DNA of 64,000 bases from Plasmodiophora brassicae (GCA_039704465.1 JASFAU010000002.1:682001-746000), one strand, 5' to 3'. Shown: positions 1-11,942, numbered from the stretch's first letter. The notes: generated by a model not told the origin, from the letters alone. Numbers and translations: made by a program.

Positions 1-1068
1 AGGCGCGAGCAACGCTCTGGATGTCCATGGTTCTGCTGGCGTCGCCTGTTGGCATTATGTTGGGATACGCTGCTGGCGTATTCGCTACAAGTCTTGAACG
101 GTCCTCACCACTAGACTGTGTCCTGGACCCCTGGAGAGTGCCCTTGCTCCTGCAAGGTATTGTCCTGCTGGTTTTCGGCGCATTCGGGCTTCTGGTTCCT
201 GAGAGGCATCTGGTTGCCGGTCGAACCATGTCGCCCGGGCCACTCATGGTGCCGTCGTCAGCGAACGCGTTCCGCTCACTCGTATCGAACGGTGTCTTCG
301 TGTGGACGACTGTCAATCTGTCTATCCTGTATTTCGTGGTCACCGGTATCCAGTTCTGGATTACCGTGTACCTCACTGAAGTCGTCCATGCGGACCCTGT
401 ACAAACCGGCCTCGCCTTCGTTGCGATCAGTGCAACTGGACCGACGGGTGGCGTCGTCTTCGGCGGTTGGATGACCGACCTGATGGGTAATGGCTCCCAC
501 TGCGTTCCTGATAGCGTCGGGTCTAATTGTTGTCGAACTGTTGACAGGCGGATACAGTGGACCCCGTCAGACGCTGACGTCACTGAAAGTCAGCGCCGTC
601 CTGAGCGTCCTGGCGATCGCTGCCTGTATCGGGGTCATGTTCGCCAACTCGCTTACGGTCGTCATGGTTCTCGTCTTCATCCTTCTATTTGCTGGAGGTA
701 AGTCGCTGCGGTGCCGCCGTCTGTCTACCGTCGTCACCCATATCCATTCAGGCGCGACGGTACCGTCCTGTACCGGCATCCTTGTCAGCTCTGTGCCTCC
801 ATCGCTGCGTTCGTACGCGTCCTCTATCAGTCAGTTGTCGTTCAACATCTTTGGATACGCCCTGTCCCCGCTGCTGTCCGGTTTCGTGATGCAGATCACG
901 AAGCAACGGTCCTCGGGCTTCTACTCCGTTCTCCTGTGGAGCCTTTTATCCATTCCCGCCACAGCTTTCGGCCTTCGGGCCGCATCGCGACGGTTGCCCC
1001 AGTGCCCATCGTCCAAGTCTAGTAACCCATCCACCGATCAAGACAAGTGTGGCGAAACGTCAATATAA
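1..1068 (+). CDS. MFS transporter, Spinster-like (3' part, 5' end outside window)
   Basis: This is the C-terminal part of a multi-pass major facilitator superfamily carrier. The frame is open at base 1, so the start lies upstream. Exons: <1-486, 548-697, 752-1068, with GT..AG introns of 61 and 54 nt. What looks like a frameshift near 487 is the first intron; splicing restores MTDLMGGYSG, the typical loop after a TM helix in Spinster (Spns) proteins. The segment PVGIMLGYAAG, several hydrophobic helices and the fragment GGVVFGGWMTD fit this family. Known Spinster members move sphingosine-1-phosphate or lysophospholipids; the substrate here is inferred only at family level. The stop at 1066-1068 lies 7 bp from the stop of the convergent MLH3 gene. 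Another MFS subfamily is possible. Confidence 0.78.
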
Positions 1069-1075
1069 GGTCCAT

Positions 1076-3040
1076 TCAACAATTGGTCGTCTGTCGGCGA
1101 AACCGGGCCAGATTTGGTCGGGGAGGCAAAGGTCTGCGACCCGCTCGGGTGATGGCCAGTGGGACGACGGACGGACGCCCATGGGCACACTGGAACGGGA
1201 ACTTGCACGTGGCCAGTCGACCGACAAGGGCCCCGCATTGCTCGACGCTAAGGACATCGCCGAACATTATGGCCGACCGGCACGCTTTCGACGCTAGGAC
1301 CGACTTCAGCCGAGGTGGCACCGTCCCTGACGAATGTAGGGAGCGAACATAACCGAGAAGATCCTCGCTGGTCAAGCGCTCCCCGAAAATCACTGGTACT
1401 CGTCGCAATGCGAACCTGCCCTGCAGGCCGACGACCTGAAATCCCCACTCCTCGATCCTGTCTTTGACTTGCTCGAGCAGGTCGAGGTCGCCGGACGACC
1501 AGGCCAGGGTTACGGCCGGACTGACCGTCATCGTCGTCAGTATGGCTTTCTGCCTACGTGCCTCCATCTCGTGTTCAAGTTGTTCCAGCCGGACGCCTGT
1601 AGGAGCAGTAGGAGCAGGGGATCAGCTAAGCACACACGTTCTCCATTGGTCCAAGGCTTACGTTCATCGGCGGCATGCTGGTCGATGACAATAACAGCAT
1701 TGCCGTCGACGACCGCAACGATGAACTTGCTGTCCACCTGACGTAGGACACGCGCGTTCACCAACATGGACCGGTCCAGTGCGACCGGCGTCGTGTTTGG
1801 CGGCGACGATGCCGACCCCCGACAGCAGAACCGCTTCGATCCCGACACCTGAACGCCACGCCACAGGCGCACCACTGATCCACCATCGGGCCGTTGCGTC
1901 CGTTTCGCTGCGATGGCGCTGCTCACAGGCGTAGGCGGACGCTGGCGACCCGTCGACCGGAACATGGATTCCAGGGCGTGGACGACTGCTGGTGCACGAA
2001 CGGCAGCCTGGCCATATCGCGCTCGAATCGCATCGTGCACAGCACGCCGGAGGCACTCGACCAGATCGCTAGGCACCCTGCCCAGGTCATCCCAGTACAC
2101 GCGGCACGCTGGATCCCTCTCCGACCATACGACATCCCCTTGATCGTCGCCACCTTCAATGACTTGCATGCACCCGGAATCAGACCGTCGTTCGGCATGA
2201 CACGTCAACCAATAGCGGACCTGCAATGATCGTCGCCAGTGACGACGATGCCGGTATGCTCAGGGCGCGTTGGAGAGCGGCAATGACGCGCTGGAACGAG
2301 ACGACGACGTGCGGGGTGTCGGCCAATTGCCCGTTGACATACACGAGGTGAACGCATCGCCGATGATCGGTGTTCGTAAGGGACCCGATCAGGCCCCGGA
2401 CACGATATGTGGGACACGCCCAATGGAACTCGACGGCATCGTTGTCAGCGAACCCGAACACGTTGCCGAGGGCCGCTGCGATGGACGCGTTCTGGATGGG
2501 GCGCGTCGACAGTATGGTCTGGCGGCGTGGGCGATCTTCGACGATCCAGCGCACGTGGCAGTGCAGGAGGGCGACCCGCTGGACGGCCAGCCGCGTATGG
2601 GAGTGCGCCCTCGGGACGTTGTCCAGGGCGGCATCCAGGGCTCTGCGACGAACGGGAAGGTTGTGGAACAGGTTGGTGACATCGACTCGGGTCCCGGTCG
2701 GTGCCGCGCGATCCACCGTTTCCGAACGCGTGCCCGAATGGACATCCAGGGTGCAGAGGCGCCTCGAGTCGCCACATTTCGAGGTGACGTGGACATGAGC
2801 AATGTCGGCAAGCTGGGACAGGCCTGCGGCGACACCATTTAGGGCATCGGCGTTGAGGCCGTTGTCGCTGGAGATGACAGCGAACCCGCGTTGTGGGGCG
2901 TTAACAAGCACAGTGACCGTGGTCGGGTTCCAGTACATCGCCATGCGAACGACGGTCGACAGGGCGTGTTCGAACGAGGGCACGCGAGATGCGCTGGAGA
3001 TGCGACGGGCGACATCATCCCTCAGGCGCTCACAGGGCAT
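1076..3040 (-). CDS. MLH3: MutL-family mismatch-repair/meiotic endonuclease, MLH3-like, with degenerate ATPase
   Basis: Exons on the minus strand: 3040-2221, 2162-1662, 1596-1076 (613 aa; introns 58 and 65 nt). The C-terminal half carries the MLH3/PMS endonuclease metal site: DQHAADERVRLE (restored by the second splice; DQHAxxExxxxE), SKACRSA and CAHGRP. The N-terminal half keeps the GHKL/transducer outline (DNG, VTNLFHNLPVRR). However, aligned without gaps to MutL from residue 1, the catalytic Glu is Thr29, the Mg-binding Asn is Met33 and Asp36 is Tyr. The ATP-lid segment with GFRGEAL is missing. MLH3 normally pairs with MLH1 and nicks DNA in mismatch repair and meiotic crossover. The family call is firm; the loss of ATP hydrolysis is inferred from sequence. 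The ATG at 3040 starts directly at the conserved N-terminal helix. Confidence 0.88.
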
Positions 3041-3352
3041 CGAGCCGACGGGCCAAATAATGGCAACCCGTCGGCCTGGTCACAGGAAGGAGAGTCGCCT
3101 AGGTGCCACCGTCTGCCCCCTTCCCCAGATCGGCGGGGAACCCGCATCCAAGGCAAGCGCCTAAACGAAGCAAAGGCGATGGTGCCATCGTTAATGCGTA
3201 TCGTGAGGGTGTTCACCTGTCAAATATCTTCTGTTGTGGCTAGATATCGCCTGCCTGCGTGGACACCATTGCATTCCAGCAAACAACATCGTGTCGCCGC
3301 TATCCCACTACCTAACGGCACCACCAGACAAAGGAGGGGCGGCGCCCCGTTC
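3041..3352. other. Divergent intergenic region, MLH3 / 7TM-RGS A
   Basis: About 310 bp separate the MLH3 start (minus) from the first 7TM-RGS start (plus). It must hold both promoters and 5' UTRs. I see no RNA gene, repeat or recognisable core promoter motif. Open frames crossing it have no family features. Confidence 0.5.
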
Positions 3353-4826
3353 ATGGAGACCGTCTTCATCGTATGGACGGCTGTGCTGATTGTGCACCTC
3401 CCAGTGCTGGCGCTGCCGATGACGTACTGGCATTACTCGGACAGGGACCCGATCCGCTGCCAAGGGCCCACGACACTCCTGTACCAGAGCGTACTGACCG
3501 TGCTGTTCACATCAGATCAGATCGTGCGCTGCCTGGTATCCAGAATGGTGCCCGTGGCTCTCGAGGTCCCCTTCGGGCAGTCGCTCCTCGCCCTAATGGT
3601 CCTCAACATGCTCTTCTACGTCGTGCGTCTGTACGTGGCGTTCTCGAAGACGGCACAGCAGATCGCAGCCCATGAAACGATGACGTCGGCGACCTCGCCG
3701 TCGATGGTCGCCATGAAACGTCATACACAGGTATTGAATCTCCTGATCGACCGTAGGACCGCCGTGCTGTACACCTTGGGGCACCTGCTCCTCCAGAACT
3801 CCCTGCAGGTCACGTACATGCTTCTGTATCCCGGCCTGGCATGGTCATCGCTGTACGTAGCGGAGCAGGCCCGACCCGCCCAGTTCGACACGCTCCTGAA
3901 TATCGGCCTTGTGCTGGACATGTTCCCCGTCATTGCGTTCATTGTCCTCGCCTGGAAACTTGTGCGTCCCTCCACCGTTGTACAATCAGCGTTGCATAGT
4001 TGACGTGATCCATAGCGAGTGGTCGTCGACGCGTTCGGAATCAAATCCATGTCGGACGAATAGGAACGTTGTCGGCGCGCGTGCCCGTCTGACGAGACTG
4101 AATGGGTACAGGTTGCGTAAGATCGGATGGTGCTCGCTGTTCGCGTTCACAGTCTACATCCTGACAACGCTCGTCCTGAACGCTGTCAGCGATCTGTACA
4201 TTCCATACATGATCAGCGTCTTCAACCTCGACATGTTCATGTATTTCGCGTTCATCCAGCCGGTATGTCGCGCGAGACGCTCGCCACCACATGGAAAGGC
4301 GCAGGACGGTGTCCGGCCCAGTGAGCTCGCGCGAGGCACGGAAGAGTTTATCGAGTTCCTTCGTTCCCCGCCCTGCTTGGCCGCGTTCGAAAAGCACCTC
4401 GAGGCGGAATTCTGCATCGAATCGCTGCTGTTCTGGGCGGACGTCGAAGCGTTCCGTTCACTGCCACAGGCCGACATGGTGGTTGCCAGTGAAGTGATCT
4501 TCGACAAATATCTTCGGGTGGATGCACCGTTCGGGGTCAACCTGCCAAGCCGGTGGCTGCACGAATTTCGAGACGTGATGTTCAACAACGGGAAGGTCGA
4601 CGCGGAAGGCGCGCTGTCGGCCACCATGTTCGACGGTGCTGCCCAACAGATTGTGGAGCTCATGTACAGCAACTCGCTGGGCCGGTTCAAGGAGGCGCAC
4701 TCTACCATCTGGGGCGATTTCCAGCACGCTCGTCATGAGCGGAACGTCCTCGCGAAGCTCAACACGAACGTCACAGGCGCTAGCAGGCGCTCCGTGTCAT
4801 CCACGACGGAATCCTCTTCGACTTAA
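3353..4826 (+). CDS. Seven-transmembrane RGS protein A (first of a tandem triplet)
   Basis: Exons 3353-3961, 4016-4050 and 4112-4826 give 452 aa. About seven hydrophobic segments fill residues 1-265. A conserved SDRDPIRCQGP sits between the first two, and AFGIKSM in the 35-nt middle exon leads into TM6. A complete RGS domain follows at about 290-415 (EFIEFLRSPPC, ESLLFWADVEAF, FDKYLRVDAP, LSATMFDGAAQQ), with a Ser/Thr-rich tail. The layout matches AtRGS1-type 7TM-RGS proteins, membrane GTPase-activating proteins for G-alpha subunits. Intron 2 uses a GTCGG donor and is required: an in-frame stop lies inside it. The start METVFIVWT is aligned with both neighbouring paralogues. Confidence 0.9.
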
Positions 4827-5037
4827 ACAGAACACACACTCTAGCCGATTCTGGGATAGACGCCCCAAGGCATGGTACCTTTGGATTGACGTGCTGAAAG
4901 GGCGGTAGCGTATGCAGGTGTAGATATTTGACGATGTACCACTCGGTCGATTGTGTTCGTGGACGCCCTTGTACCCCTGCCGTTGAGCACCGTCGGTGGG
5001 TGCCTCTCTTCAACGACGCCTCAGTGTCGTGGACGCC

Positions 5038-6539
5038 ATGGAGGTGATCTACGCCGTGTGGACCGTCGTACTCGTCCTACACCTTCCGATGCTGGCGCTA
5101 CCGTTCATGTACAGCGCTTGCTCGGACAGGGACCCGATTCGCTGCCAGGGGCCAGCCATGCTTCTGTACCAGAACGTGTTGACCGTCCTGTTCATATTCG
5201 AGCAGATCCTGCGTTGCCTGCTCTCACGCGTGCTACCTGTGGCTGTTGAAGTCCTTCTCGGACAGTCGCTTCTCGCGTTGATGGTCGTAAACATGCTGTT
5301 CTACGTCGTGCGCCTGTATGTGGCCTTCTCCAAGACAGCAGAGCAGACTGCAGCGCATGACACGATAACGAGCATGACTTCGTCGCAGCTCCTGGCGATC
5401 AAACGTCGGATCCATCTCTTGAAGCTCCTGGTTGACCCGAAGACGGCCCGCATGTACACTGCCGGGCACCTGTTCCTTCAGATATTCCTTCAGGTCCTCT
5501 ACCTGATACGGAACCCGGGTCTGGCCTGGACGACGCTGCACGAGGCGGAAACGGCTCGTGCCGATGACTTCAACACGTTCCTGAACATCGCAATCGTACT
5601 GGACCTGATTCCCCTCATTGCGTTTATTGTTCTCGCCTGGAAGCTGGTAAGTTGCCCCCCGAGCCTGATGTCATGGCCCTCCTGAGCCATTGACATACCT
5701 GTTGTCGTGCAGCGCGTTGTGGTCGACGCTTTCGGAATCAAATCCATGTCAGCTAAATGCGCCATCGTGTGCAATGTGACCGACGTTTGTTGCACAGGTT
5801 GCGGAAGACGGGGTGGTCGTCGCTGTTCGGCTTCATCGTCTATCTCCTGACGAAGGCCCCTCTGAACGCCATCAGCGACCTGTACATCCCTTACATGATC
5901 AGCGTCCTCAACCTGGACGTCTTCATGTACCTGGCGTTCGTGCAGCCGATGGCGCGCGCGAGGCGCTCGAGACCGTTCGGGAAGACGATCGACGGGACGG
6001 TGTCGGCGGATGCCGTCCGGGTCACCGATGAATTCGTCGAGTTCCTTCGTACGCCGCCCTGCTTCGCTGAGTTTAATAAGCACCTCGAGAAGGAGTTCTG
6101 CATCGAGTCGTTGCTGTTCTGGGCCGACGTCGAGGCGTTCCGCGTGATGGCCAGAGCGGATATGGCGGCGGCCAGCGAGGCCATCTTCGACAAGTACCTG
6201 CGGGTGGATGCGCCCTTCGAGGTCAACCTGTCCAGCAAGTGGTTGCGTGAATTTCGAGATGTGCTGTTCGTCGACGGCAAAGTCGACGTGGAACGGACGC
6301 TGTCGGCGACCATGTTCGATGGCGCCGCCAACCAGATGCTGACCCTGATGCGGGTCAACTCGCTGCAGCGATTCAAGGACGCGCACCCGGCCATCTGGAG
6401 CGACTTCCAGTACGCTCGCCGCGAGCGCAACGTCCTCGACAAGCTCAACAGTCACGTCACCACGAACAACAAGAGGACGTCGTCGATCAGTACGGCCGTA
6501 ACGGCCGCCGGCATTCATGTCAATCAGACTCTGGCTTGA
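5038..6539 (+). CDS. Seven-transmembrane RGS protein B
   Basis: Exons 5038-5646, 5713-5747 and 5798-6539 give 461 aa. Exon 1 (609 nt) and exon 2 (35 nt) have exactly the same lengths as in copies A and C. The order is the same: seven TM segments, then an RGS domain (EFVEFLRTPPCFAEF, ESLLFWADVEAFRV, FDKYLRVDAPFEVNL). The middle exon encodes RVVVDAFGIKSM. An in-frame ATG at 4996 could add 14 residues, but 5038 is the start shared with the paralogues. The intron 2 donor is GTCAG. Inferred role: membrane-anchored G-alpha GAP, possibly ligand-regulated as proposed for AtRGS1. Confidence 0.9.
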
Positions 6540-6827
6540 ATGGTTCCTGGCGCGCGACGTCCAGTTGTACGTAGCCTTGGCCAGCGCCTACGTAACTGAC
6601 CGATACGGGCCCACAGGAATGTCAATGACTAAAACCTTGTGTGCCTGGACGCTATCGGCAGCAGTGTTACGAAAGGCCTGTTTAGGCAGATTACCACCCA
6701 CACAGTGCACAATGGGATCGAATGGCGTACGATCGTGACCAGTTCAGCAAGTGGGCGCTAGCGTACCGTTCGCGATCAAGGGCGCCCTTGGACCCCTTAT
6801 GGTCGGGGAACAACGTTGCCCGACGCC

Positions 6828-8317
6828 ATGGAGATGCTCTACGTCGTCTGGACGGCGGTGTTGGTCGTGCACCTCCCGTTGCTAGCGCTGCCGTGGATGT
6901 ACAGGCATTACTCGGACAGGGACCCCATTCGCTGCCAGGGGCCCACGACGCTGCTGTTCCAGAACGTGGCAACGGTGGTGCTGACGTTCGAGCAGATCCT
7001 GCGTGCCCTGCTCTCCAGAGTGCTGCCTGTGGCTGTCGAGGTGCTCTTGTCGGAGACGATCCTCGCGGTACTGGTCACCCATTTCCTGTTCTACGTCGTG
7101 CGTCTCTATGCGGCCTTCTCGAAGACGGCAGAGCAGATCGCGATGCATGAAACGATGGCGACGGTGGCCCCCTCGCAGCTGTCGACAATGAGCCGTCGCA
7201 TCCGATTCCTGAAGATCCTGAACAGCCCGTCCACCGCACGCCTGTACATCATCGCCCATGTCACCGTACAGAACGTCCTTCAGATCGTATACATGCACCA
7301 GCACGCCGGCCTGGCCTGGCTGACGCTCCATGAGGCGGAAACGACTCGTACCGACGAGTTCGGCACGCTGGCGAACATCGCCGTTTTCCTGGACCTGATC
7401 CCCGTCATCGCGTTCACCGTCCTCGCCTGGAAGATGGTACGGTCCACGCCTTGCTGCGATTCGGTTCCACGTCAGATCAGCTGAACCTCGGGACAGCGCG
7501 TTGTCGTCGATGCGTTCGGAATCAAACCAATGTCGGGGGGCGATGCCGCCGTTCGCACCATGGGCGGGACAGTGCTGAACCTGTGTCGTACAGGTTGCGG
7601 AAGGTGGGATGGTGTACGCTGGTCGCAATCACCGTCTTCATCTCGACGAAGGACGCCCTGAACGCCGCCAGCGACCTCTACATCCCCTACATGGTCACCG
7701 TCAGCGCCCTGGACCTGTGCCTATATTTCCTGTTCATTCAGCCGGTGCTCCTGGCGCGGCGATCGCCGCCGCGACCCGGGTCGTCTAGCGACAACGTCAT
7801 CCAGGTCGAGTCGGCTGGAGGCGGCGTCGACGAGTTTATCGAGTTCCTGCGTACACCGTCCTGCTTTGCTGCGTTCAAGCGACATCTCGAGACGGAATTC
7901 AGCATCGAGTCACTGCTGTTCTGGGCCGACGTCGACGCGTTCCGTTCGCTGCCGAAGGCGCAGATGACGGCCGCCAGTGAGGCCATCTTCGACAAATACC
8001 TTCGGGTCGATGCCCCCTTCGAGATCAACCTGCCGAGCAAGTCGTTGCGCCAGTTCCGAGACGTGCTGTTCAACAAGGGCAAGGTCGATGTGGGCAGGGC
8101 GCTGTCGGACACCATGTTCGATGCGGCTGCCCGCGAGATGCTGAGCCTGATGCGAACCGGGTCGCTGCCCCGGTTCCAGGAGACGAACCCGAACATTTGG
8201 AGCGATTTCCAGTACGCGATTCGCGAGCGCCACATCCTCAGCAAGCTGAACGCGCACGACACCACCGCCAGCCGCTGGTCGTCCTCCACAGCGGATGCAT
8301 CCGTCATACACTTTTAA
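6828..8317 (+). CDS. Seven-transmembrane RGS protein C
   Basis: Exons 6828-7436, 7497-7531 and 7594-8317 give 455 aa. It has the same 609/35-nt exon pattern and domain order as A and B. The SDRDPIRCQGP loop and the AFGIKPM exon are present. The RGS domain contains EFIEFLRTPSCFAAF, ESLLFWADVDAFRS and FDKYLRVDAPFEINL. TM6-TM7 (LVAITVFISTKDALNAAS and following) differ most from the sisters. The intron 2 donor is GTCGG. The cluster arose by tandem duplication of a whole gene with its introns. Confidence 0.9.
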
Positions 8318-8474
8318 CACCCAGAGCGACCAGGTCTCGACGTAGGCTCTGGATATGACACCCAGCGCAAGGGTCTTCGTCGACGACGGAAACGTCTGAT
8401 GTTGTTCATTTCTAGTAGGAACACATCAAGGGCGACGATTTCTTTGGCACATTGTCAAGGAAGGCCGGCATCGT

Positions 8475-9434
8475 CTAGAATTCTCCAGCTGTGAACACCT
8501 TTGCATAATACGGGTTGATGTACGGGTTGTGCAATTCGTAGATCGTGCAGCAGGCGGCAGCGGCCGGGTCACCGCTCGACGACAGGCTGCCCAGGTAGAT
8601 TTCGTTGCCTGGGAAAGCGTTCCCGTCCCAGGCGTACGTGCTGAACAGCAGCACGTCCTCGTCGTCAACGTCGCACAGAGGGGACGCCGGATCTCGTTCC
8701 GAGAATTGAATCTGGACAGCGTTCCCGTTCGGCGCCTGAAACGTGCCGCCGTTGCTTACGTCGCCGCACGTCGCCGGTGATAACTTGAACCAGGCGAAAT
8801 CGACGATGGCGACGTTCGGATAAGCGACTCGCTGGAGAACATCGGCGACGGCGTCAACGAACCATCTGGTCTGCCAGCCATGGACCTTCCAGACACCCAG
8901 GCCCAATCCGACCAGGTGTACATAGGCGCGCTTTCCTGCCGACAGCGCCCGATCGTTCGCGTCGGCGAACGCCGTCTCCAACGTGATCGTGATTCGCTTC
9001 TTGAAGATGTCGGCATCGAAGAAGTTGGGCCCGAGACGGCTGAAGCGCTCCGATCCAGCCTCGAACGCGTGGCGAGCCTCCTCGTGCGTCGGGAACGAAG
9101 GCGTTCCGTAGAACCACGCCCAGATGGCTCGCAGGCCTTCATCGTACTTAGGCTTGCCCTTTGGGCGCCGCACGACGATGAACTGCGATTCCATGCGATC
9201 TGGGTGGTGGAAGCGGCACCCACCTGGAACAAGTCGTGTCAGTTCTGGGAACGAGGTGCGGGGGTTCGGTGATGACGCACAGAGGCCGATGACAACGCCA
9301 TGTGAGATGTACGAGCACGATGGCCCGCGCTTGCCTTCATTGTACCGGCCGCCGCTGTTGATGAATGTCGTCGGTGACGACACGCCGATCATCGCGCTGA
9401 TCGCCATCTCGTCGTATGACAGGTACGACGCCAT
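8475..9434 (-). CDS. Uncharacterised intronless protein (possibly DUF4804-like)
   Basis: A single ORF of 319 aa starting at ATG 9434. I cannot assign a function with confidence. The protein is soluble-looking, with no signal peptide or TM segment. It contains FIVVRRPKGKPKYDEGLRAIWAW, an HEEARHAF helix, and a conserved-looking core VHLVGLGLGVWKVHGWQ followed by IVDFAWFKL. This core reminds me of the DUF4804 family of uncharacterised eukaryotic and Legionella proteins, but I could not search for it. Codon use matches the neighbours, so there is no sign of recent transfer. Confidence 0.6.
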   Translation of the reverse strand: MASYLSYDEMAISAMIGVSSPTTFINSGGRYNEGKRGPSCSYISHGVVIGLCASSPNPRTSFPELTRLVPGGCRFHHPDRMESQFIVVRRPKGKPKYDEGLRAIWAWFYGTPSFPTHEEARHAFEAGSERFSRLGPNFFDADIFKKRITITLETAFADANDRALSAGKRAYVHLVGLGLGVWKVHGWQTRWFVDAVADVLQRVAYPNVAIVDFAWFKLSPATCGDVSNGGTFQAPNGNAVQIQFSERDPASPLCDVDDEDVLLFSTYAWDGNAFPGNEIYLGSLSSSGDPAAAACCTIYELHNPYINPYYAKVFTAGEF

Positions 9435-9526
9435 TTGAATCGACGACTGCTTCTCTTCTGCCGTCCCGACTAACTTCCTGTCGTCGTTGTTAGCTGGCGT
9501 TCGTCCCGACCGTCATGGCGCGCCTC

Positions 9527-11942
9527 CTACCAGTCGGATCCCTTGGGGCGTATCTCGGTCCGAAGAAGCGTTCTGTCAGACGGACCTAGAAACGACAATG
9601 GGCGCTTGCAGATCAGCCGTGCAATGAATTCCGGCCGGGTCATGTTCCGGTAAATGTCCTGTTCCACCGCGGTTCCATGCAGGCGTTTGTACTCCAGGAA
9701 CCGGTCGATGAATTCCAGGACGCGTGCATGAACGACTACGCGCGTCGCGGCCGCATGCTGATCATGCGGCTCATCGGGCAGGTTCACCATCAGGTTGTCC
9801 TGCACCGGGCTCGGATGCAATTCGTGGAAACGTCTCGCATTGGACAGAAGCAGGTCGAGAGACGGCGACGATTCCGGGTCTGGCGGAGGCAGATCGGGCA
9901 ACGCGTCTGGCTCCATGGGCTCGCGTCGTCGTCGTATCTTCATGGCATCGGCCGTTTCGGAGACTGACATTTGCACGAGACGTACGCCCTTATTGCGATC
10001 TGTCGTTCAGAGCCACTGGGCTCCAAGGGCGAGACCTCAACCGCGCGAATTCCTGTTTGCCAAATTTAGAAGAGCGATGGTTCTTCGAAGCCGAGCGGGC
10101 GGCACAGCTAGCGCCTACCTGTTGACCAGTGACGAGAAGCTGGACGAGCTGCTTGTGGCGGTTGTACTCGTCGACACGGGCGCGGTGGCCGACGTCGAAC
10201 GCGGCCATGGCTTGCTGGCGCTGGATCTCCATCTGGGCATCCAGCTCACGAGACGTCTGCAGCCGTGCCCGAGACGACCCAGGTGCGATCGCCCACTGAC
10301 GCCCGTTGCGGATGAACTCGTGGACCGTCATCGCATTGAACACCTTCGTGTACCGGCGTCGATGGAACGCCCTGGCAGACTTTGGCGGGATCGGCGGGAG
10401 TGATGCCCTGTTCGGCAGGGCGTCGTTGTCGTCGTTGTCGATGCGAAGTTTGCCGAGGTCCACACTGATCGAGCTTCTGGAAATGCGCCTGATGTACTTA
10501 GTCGTGTCGTCCGCGTCGGCCCCGTTTCGCAGTCGCCTCGAAAATGACAGCAATCGCAGGCGAGGCGTATGCAATTCGTCAGAGCACGCCGATGAGGAGT
10601 CGAACGACAACACCCGATGTCGAAGATGTCGGCGACCGCAGTCGATGAACGCTTCAGCCGACATAGCCGTTGCCAGCATCGCCATCCATGTCTTCTGGAT
10701 CGTTTCCCGACGCTGTGCGCTTGTGAACGGCATCTCCTGGAGCCCTTTGTTCCTCTGAACAGCCATCATCCGTCAATGAAACAGCCTGAAAGGCATTGGA
10801 AGGCGGCCGACCTGAATCCTTTCTCTGCGGATCTTTGCTAGTCGGGTGAGAAACTCGGTCCAGCGTTGAGGATCCGCCTTGATCTCCTCGATGCGATCGT
10901 GGAGGTGTCGTTTCAGTGTCTGTGGGGCGCCAAGCACCCCGCGCAGGCCGTCATCGTCGTTGTGGAGCATCTGCGCCCGCAACATCGATAAACAGGTCAC
11001 TTCGGCGCTCACGTTCACGACCGTGACCAGCAGCGACTTGCACGTGGCGAAAGCGGTTAGGTCCACCTTGACGAACGTCCGCGATGATGGGGACGTTCTC
11101 CAGGTTGCCAATTCCGTTGTTGTTGGCCACTGGCGCCTGTCGGGCGTCCTGCTCATGCATGGCGCGATAAGGAGGCGGGCGGCACCTTGACGACAGTTCA
11201 GCGAGAAGCGCGCGGCACTGGGGCGCTTATCTCCAATCGGCATCTGAATCAGGACGGCGCCGTCGGGCGCGATGATGACACGGACACGATCGGTCATGAC
11301 CTGGATGGGCAAGTCACCACCGCCGACTCGGGCGGCCATATGGAACAGGCCATCGGAGACCTGACGCATCAGGCCGTTCCACTGCGACTGTTGTGAACGT
11401 CGATCGGGCCACACGATATCCCCCTGGCAGTGCGCCGTTCGACACGCCTGGAACGTTCCCATCTCGTCGGCGTTCCTCTGACGGGTCAGCGTTCCCAGTT
11501 CAGACTGCAGAGATACAGGCAGCGGTCGTATGCCGCTTGGCACTGCTTTCAGCGACTCATTGTCATCTCGTTTGCCCTCCTCTAGATCTCCCCATTCGCC
11601 TTCGGCATCGCTTTCGTCAGTGACCCTAAATTCGTATTCTTCCTCATCGTCCGGGTCGGGGTTCGTTGCCGCCAGTAAAGTGTCATCGGTGACGGTATCG
11701 GGTTGTGCCGGCGCACCGGTCTGATCCTGGCTTGGAGTTGAAGACAGTGCTGCGGCCATTGAGGGAGCGCGCGTCAATTCTGATCGGGGCGTCGATCCGC
11801 TCGCAATGCTGGCGTAACGCAACGTGTCGCGGCGCAGGACCTTATGGCAGATGTCGCTAAGTAACTCGTTGGACATCGACAGGAGGTCGTTGACGGTAGC
11901 ATCGTCCACCACGGCCGCATCGATCGTCGACGTCGCCTTCAT
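9527..11942 (-). CDS. Uncharacterised multi-exon protein
   Basis: Exon 1 runs 11942-10812. A 57-nt GT..AG intron (10811-10755) joins it in phase to the next exon, giving an IRRERIQ|RNKGLQEM junction. Downstream, a CAG|GTAGGC donor at 10118 either splices to 10053 and ends at a stop at 9990, or splices to 9989 (130-nt intron) and continues to the stop at 9527. The second model adds a well-composed domain with VLEFIDRFLEYKRLHG and RPLSFLGPSDRTLL. Exon 1 is acidic and low-complexity in its first part (DDEEEYEF). I recognise no family. The locus could instead be two genes, with a second small gene starting near 9970. An extra 5' exon above 11942 is possible, because the frame stays open to about 12018. 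Confidence 0.45.

Noticed and set aside
480..560. Apparent frameshift in the MFS gene
   Set aside because: A 61-nt GT..AG intron at 487-547 restores the conserved MTDLMGGYSG sequence, so no frameshift is needed.
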